16,497 bases of DNA from CAZOKN01 sp964580525 (GTDB lineage Bacteria; Pseudomonadota; Alphaproteobacteria; Rickettsiales; UBA6187), in contig CAZOKN010000040.1 of the NCBI GenBank assembly GCA_964580525.1, forward strand, positions 1 to 16,497, written 5' to 3'. How positions within the stretch are numbered: position 1 is the stretch's first letter; each line of letters begins with the position of its first letter. The notes beneath the pieces are model-generated. The model saw only the letters and a program-made list of their open reading frames with translations. It ran no database searches and was not told the origin of the DNA. Shown here piece by piece: positions 15,209 through 16,497 of this stretch. Position numbers and translations under genes: made by a program.

Positions 15209-15215
15209 ATGCGAT

Positions 15216-15239
15216 TTAATGCTTCATTAAGTATTAAGT
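15216..15239 (+). promoter_or_regulatory. CtrA-like TTAA-N7-TTAA and tandem ATTAAGT repeat
   Basis: TTAA at 15216-15219 and TTAA at 15227-15230 are 7 bases apart, as in CtrA sites, but the base after the second half is G rather than C. The second half lies in a perfect tandem ATTAAGT (15226-15232 and 15233-15239). The position is 45-68 bases before the receiver start. In DNA this AT-rich the match may be chance. Confidence 0.25.
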
Positions 15240-15283
15240 ACTACACTTGTAGGTTGTGTATATTGCTTATGGGGGGTGTCTAT

Positions 15284-15661
15284 ATGAAATGCCTTATAAT
15301 AGACGATGATAAAAATAGCAGATATTTCTTTTCTGAAATAGCCTCTTCCTGTGGATATGAGGTTTATGAAGCTGAGAATGGCTTGTATGCCCTTGAAATA
15401 TGTAAGAAATCTAAGCCAGATATTATACTTCTTGATTGGATGATGCCATCTATGGGGGGTATAGAGTTTTTGCAAAAATTACATGAAATTGAATGTAGTG
15501 TTGATACAACTACAAGGATAGTGATGTGTTCAGCTAAATTTAGCCGCCATGATGTTGAATCAGGTTTGGCAGCTGGTGCGCATGAATATATTCGAAAGCC
15601 TGCTCGTGTTCAGGATGTAAAGGCAGTTCTTGATGGATTGCAGAAACGGCAGATACATTAA
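15284..15661 (+). CDS. CheY-like single-domain response regulator
   Basis: A 125-residue receiver with D7-D8-D9, phospho-acceptor Asp51 in L-L-D-W-M-M-P, Ser83 at the switch position (M-C-S-A) and Lys105 in R-K-P. The L-D-W-M-M-P stretch followed by G-I-E-F-L resembles alphaproteobacterial CheY proteins, except that M-D-G is M-G-G here. ATG 15284 is chosen because a run of six G at 15271-15276 lies 7 bases upstream. ATGs at 15269 and 15209 are in frame but would add residues outside the fold and lack such a site. It is transcribed away from the PAS kinase operon and could serve it or the chemotaxis/flagellar system. A hairpin with T tail follows. Confidence 0.92.
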   Translation: MKCLIIDDDKNSRYFFSEIASSCGYEVYEAENGLYALEICKKSKPDIILLDWMMPSMGGIEFLQKLHEIECSVDTTTRIVMCSAKFSRHDVESGLAAGAHEYIRKPARVQDVKAVLDGLQKRQIH

Positions 15662-15681
15662 TTTTTATAACGATATTTTAC

Positions 15682-16272
15682 TCAAACTATAACAGCCTTT
15701 ATAGTTTTTATGATGATTGCTACATCAAGGCCCAATGATTGGTGGGTTGCATAAAAACGGCAATAGGCCAGTTTTTTTGGTAAGATTTTTTCTATATAAG
15801 CTTTTTCTGGATTGGATTCTTTGGCTAAAATTTCATTTTCATTACGGAATTTTATTGAGGCTAGGTCTGTGATTCCTGGCTTTACTGATAAAACAATTTG
15901 TTTATCACGTGCAGAATAATATTTTACATACTCAGCAACCTCAGGCCTTGGCCCAACAAGGCTCATTTCACCTTTTATAACATTAATTAATTGTGGTAAT
16001 TCGTCGATTTTGTATTTACGCAGAATACTGCCGATTTTTGTAATGCGTGAATCTTTGCCGATGGTGATTTTTATATTGCTGTCCTGCTTTATTTTCATAG
16101 TGCGGAATTTGAAAATATTAAATGGTATGATATTTTGGCCTATTCTTTCCTGACGAAAAAAAATCGGCCCACTTGAATCGATTTTTATTAATATGGCAAT
16201 AATTGCAAATAGCGGTGCTAAAATTATAAGTCCGATCGTCGAAAGAAATAAATCGAAACTAAATTTTATCAT
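15682..16272 (-). CDS. polyprenyl-phosphate sugar-1-phosphate transferase (PglC/WcaJ catalytic type)
   Basis: The 196-residue protein is a minimal bacterial sugar transferase that moves a sugar phosphate from a UDP-sugar to undecaprenyl phosphate, the first membrane step of glycan assembly. It has one N-terminal membrane-inserted helix (about residues 8-30, with Pro20 in the position of the helix-breaking Pro of PglC), then F-F-R-Q-E-R-I-G, F-K-F-R-T-M, the Asp90-Glu91 catalytic pair in I-D-E-L-P-Q-L, and E-M-S-L-V-G-P-R-P (102-110). The length matches the single-domain PglC class rather than the longer WcaJ/WbaP proteins. AGGAG lies about 11 bases before the ATG, which overlaps the aminotransferase stop (TAATG). 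The sugar cannot be told, but an amino-sugar is suggested by the neighbour. Confidence 0.93.
   Translation of the reverse strand: MIKFSFDLFLSTIGLIILAPLFAIIAILIKIDSSGPIFFRQERIGQNIIPFNIFKFRTMKIKQDSNIKITIGKDSRITKIGSILRKYKIDELPQLINVIKGEMSLVGPRPEVAEYVKYYSARDKQIVLSVKPGITDLASIKFRNENEILAKESNPEKAYIEKILPKKLAYCRFYATHQSLGLDVAIIIKTIKAVIV
15684..15709 (+). terminator. terminator-like hairpin between convergent genes
   Basis: AAACTATAA (15684-15692) pairs perfectly with TTATAGTTT (15699-15707) around CAGCCT and is followed by T at 15708-15709, giving a five-T run with the stem end. It lies 22 bases after the receiver stop and inside the last codons of the convergent sugar transferase. The stem is AT-rich, so strength is uncertain. 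Confidence 0.6.
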
Positions 16273-16497
16273 TATGACAAAATCTCCTTAACAGCATTTG
16301 CTACACGATGAGCGTCTTCATCAGTCATTTTTGTATAGATAGGAAGGCTAACTGCATATTCATAAAGATTCTTTGCGTGCGGAAAGCTATCCTCATTAAT
16401 GTTAAGTTTTTGTTGCCAATAAGGATGGTAATTAAGAGGAATAAAATGCACGCTGCAACCAATACCAAATTCTTTTTGCATTTTTATTATAAAGTCA
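16272..16497 (-). CDS. DegT/DnrJ/EryC1 aminotransferase, C-terminal end (truncated by window edge)
   Basis: This is the last 74 or so residues of a PLP-dependent sugar aminotransferase. The frame stays open to the window edge (codons read D-F-I-I-K before the first internal Met), so the real start lies beyond base 16497. The visible part has the family's C-terminal pattern: F-G-I-G-C-S-V-H-F-I-P-L with H-P-Y-W, F-P-H-A-K-N-L, and a closing S-L-P-I-Y-T-K-M-T-D-E-D. The PLP lysine is outside the window. Such enzymes make amino sugars such as 4-amino-4,6-dideoxyhexoses. Overlap with a PglC-type transferase suggests that this product's nucleotide sugar, perhaps after N-acetylation, is loaded onto the lipid carrier. 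Confidence 0.88.
   Translation of the reverse strand, partial: DFIIKMQKEFGIGCSVHFIPLNYHPYWQQKLNINEDSFPHAKNLYEYAVSLPIYTKMTDEDAHRVANAVKEILS

Noticed and set aside
1..16497. Mobile elements, CRISPR arrays, tRNA genes, toxin-antitoxin or phage-defence genes
   Set aside because: No transposase or integrase frame, no regularly spaced direct repeats, no tRNA-like cloverleaf and no defence domain could be seen on either strand.

Overview
This AT-rich window carries mostly housekeeping, signalling and flagellar genes of a flagellated Gram-negative bacterium, most likely a low-GC alphaproteobacterium. The alphaproteobacterial assignment is inference. It rests on a DUF983 gene, a bactofilin next to an M23 peptidase, FliO/FliP, a GltA-type citrate synthase, and a site that fits the CtrA consensus TTAA-N7-TTAACC. 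No rRNA, tRNA, insertion sequence, prophage gene or CRISPR array was seen. No gene-free stretch exceeds about 220 bases.

Layout. Bases 1-790 (+): the 3' end of an M23 envelope peptidase overlaps a bactofilin gene and is closed by a strong intrinsic terminator. Bases 858-4307 (+): citrate synthase (gltA), phosphoglucosamine mutase (glmM) and a thiD kinase, tightly packed; thiD has no ATG available and probably starts with TTG. Bases 4446-7564 (+): a secreted solute-binding protein, a membrane histidine kinase with a periplasmic domain, and two tandem receiver-only proteins, preceded by the CtrA-like site. Bases 7729-9760 (+): DUF983, a YoaK/DUF1275 membrane protein and a CvfB-like S1 RNA-binding protein.

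Bases 9753-15065 all read on the minus strand. In transcription order they are a PAS histidine kinase, a hybrid-type receiver, a second receiver, a double-receiver protein, a soluble histidine kinase core, a small coiled-coil protein, fliO and fliP. The genes overlap or nearly touch except for two gaps of about 60 bases. Bases 15284-15661 (+) encode another lone receiver, divergent from the PAS kinase. Bases 15682-16497 (-) encode a sugar-phosphate transferase and the end of a DegT-type aminotransferase, part of a surface glycan locus that continues beyond the window.

The most notable aspect is the signalling content: three histidine kinases and seven receiver domains in six proteins, with no DNA-binding, enzymatic or HPt output domain visible. 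The natural reading is that phosphoryl flow ends in protein-protein contacts or leaves for partners elsewhere, with the flagellar genes immediately downstream as one plausible target. One receiver domain has lost the conserved switch Thr, and two receiver pairs are recent-looking duplications. No clearly new class of system was identified; the candidates are unusual arrangements of known domains.
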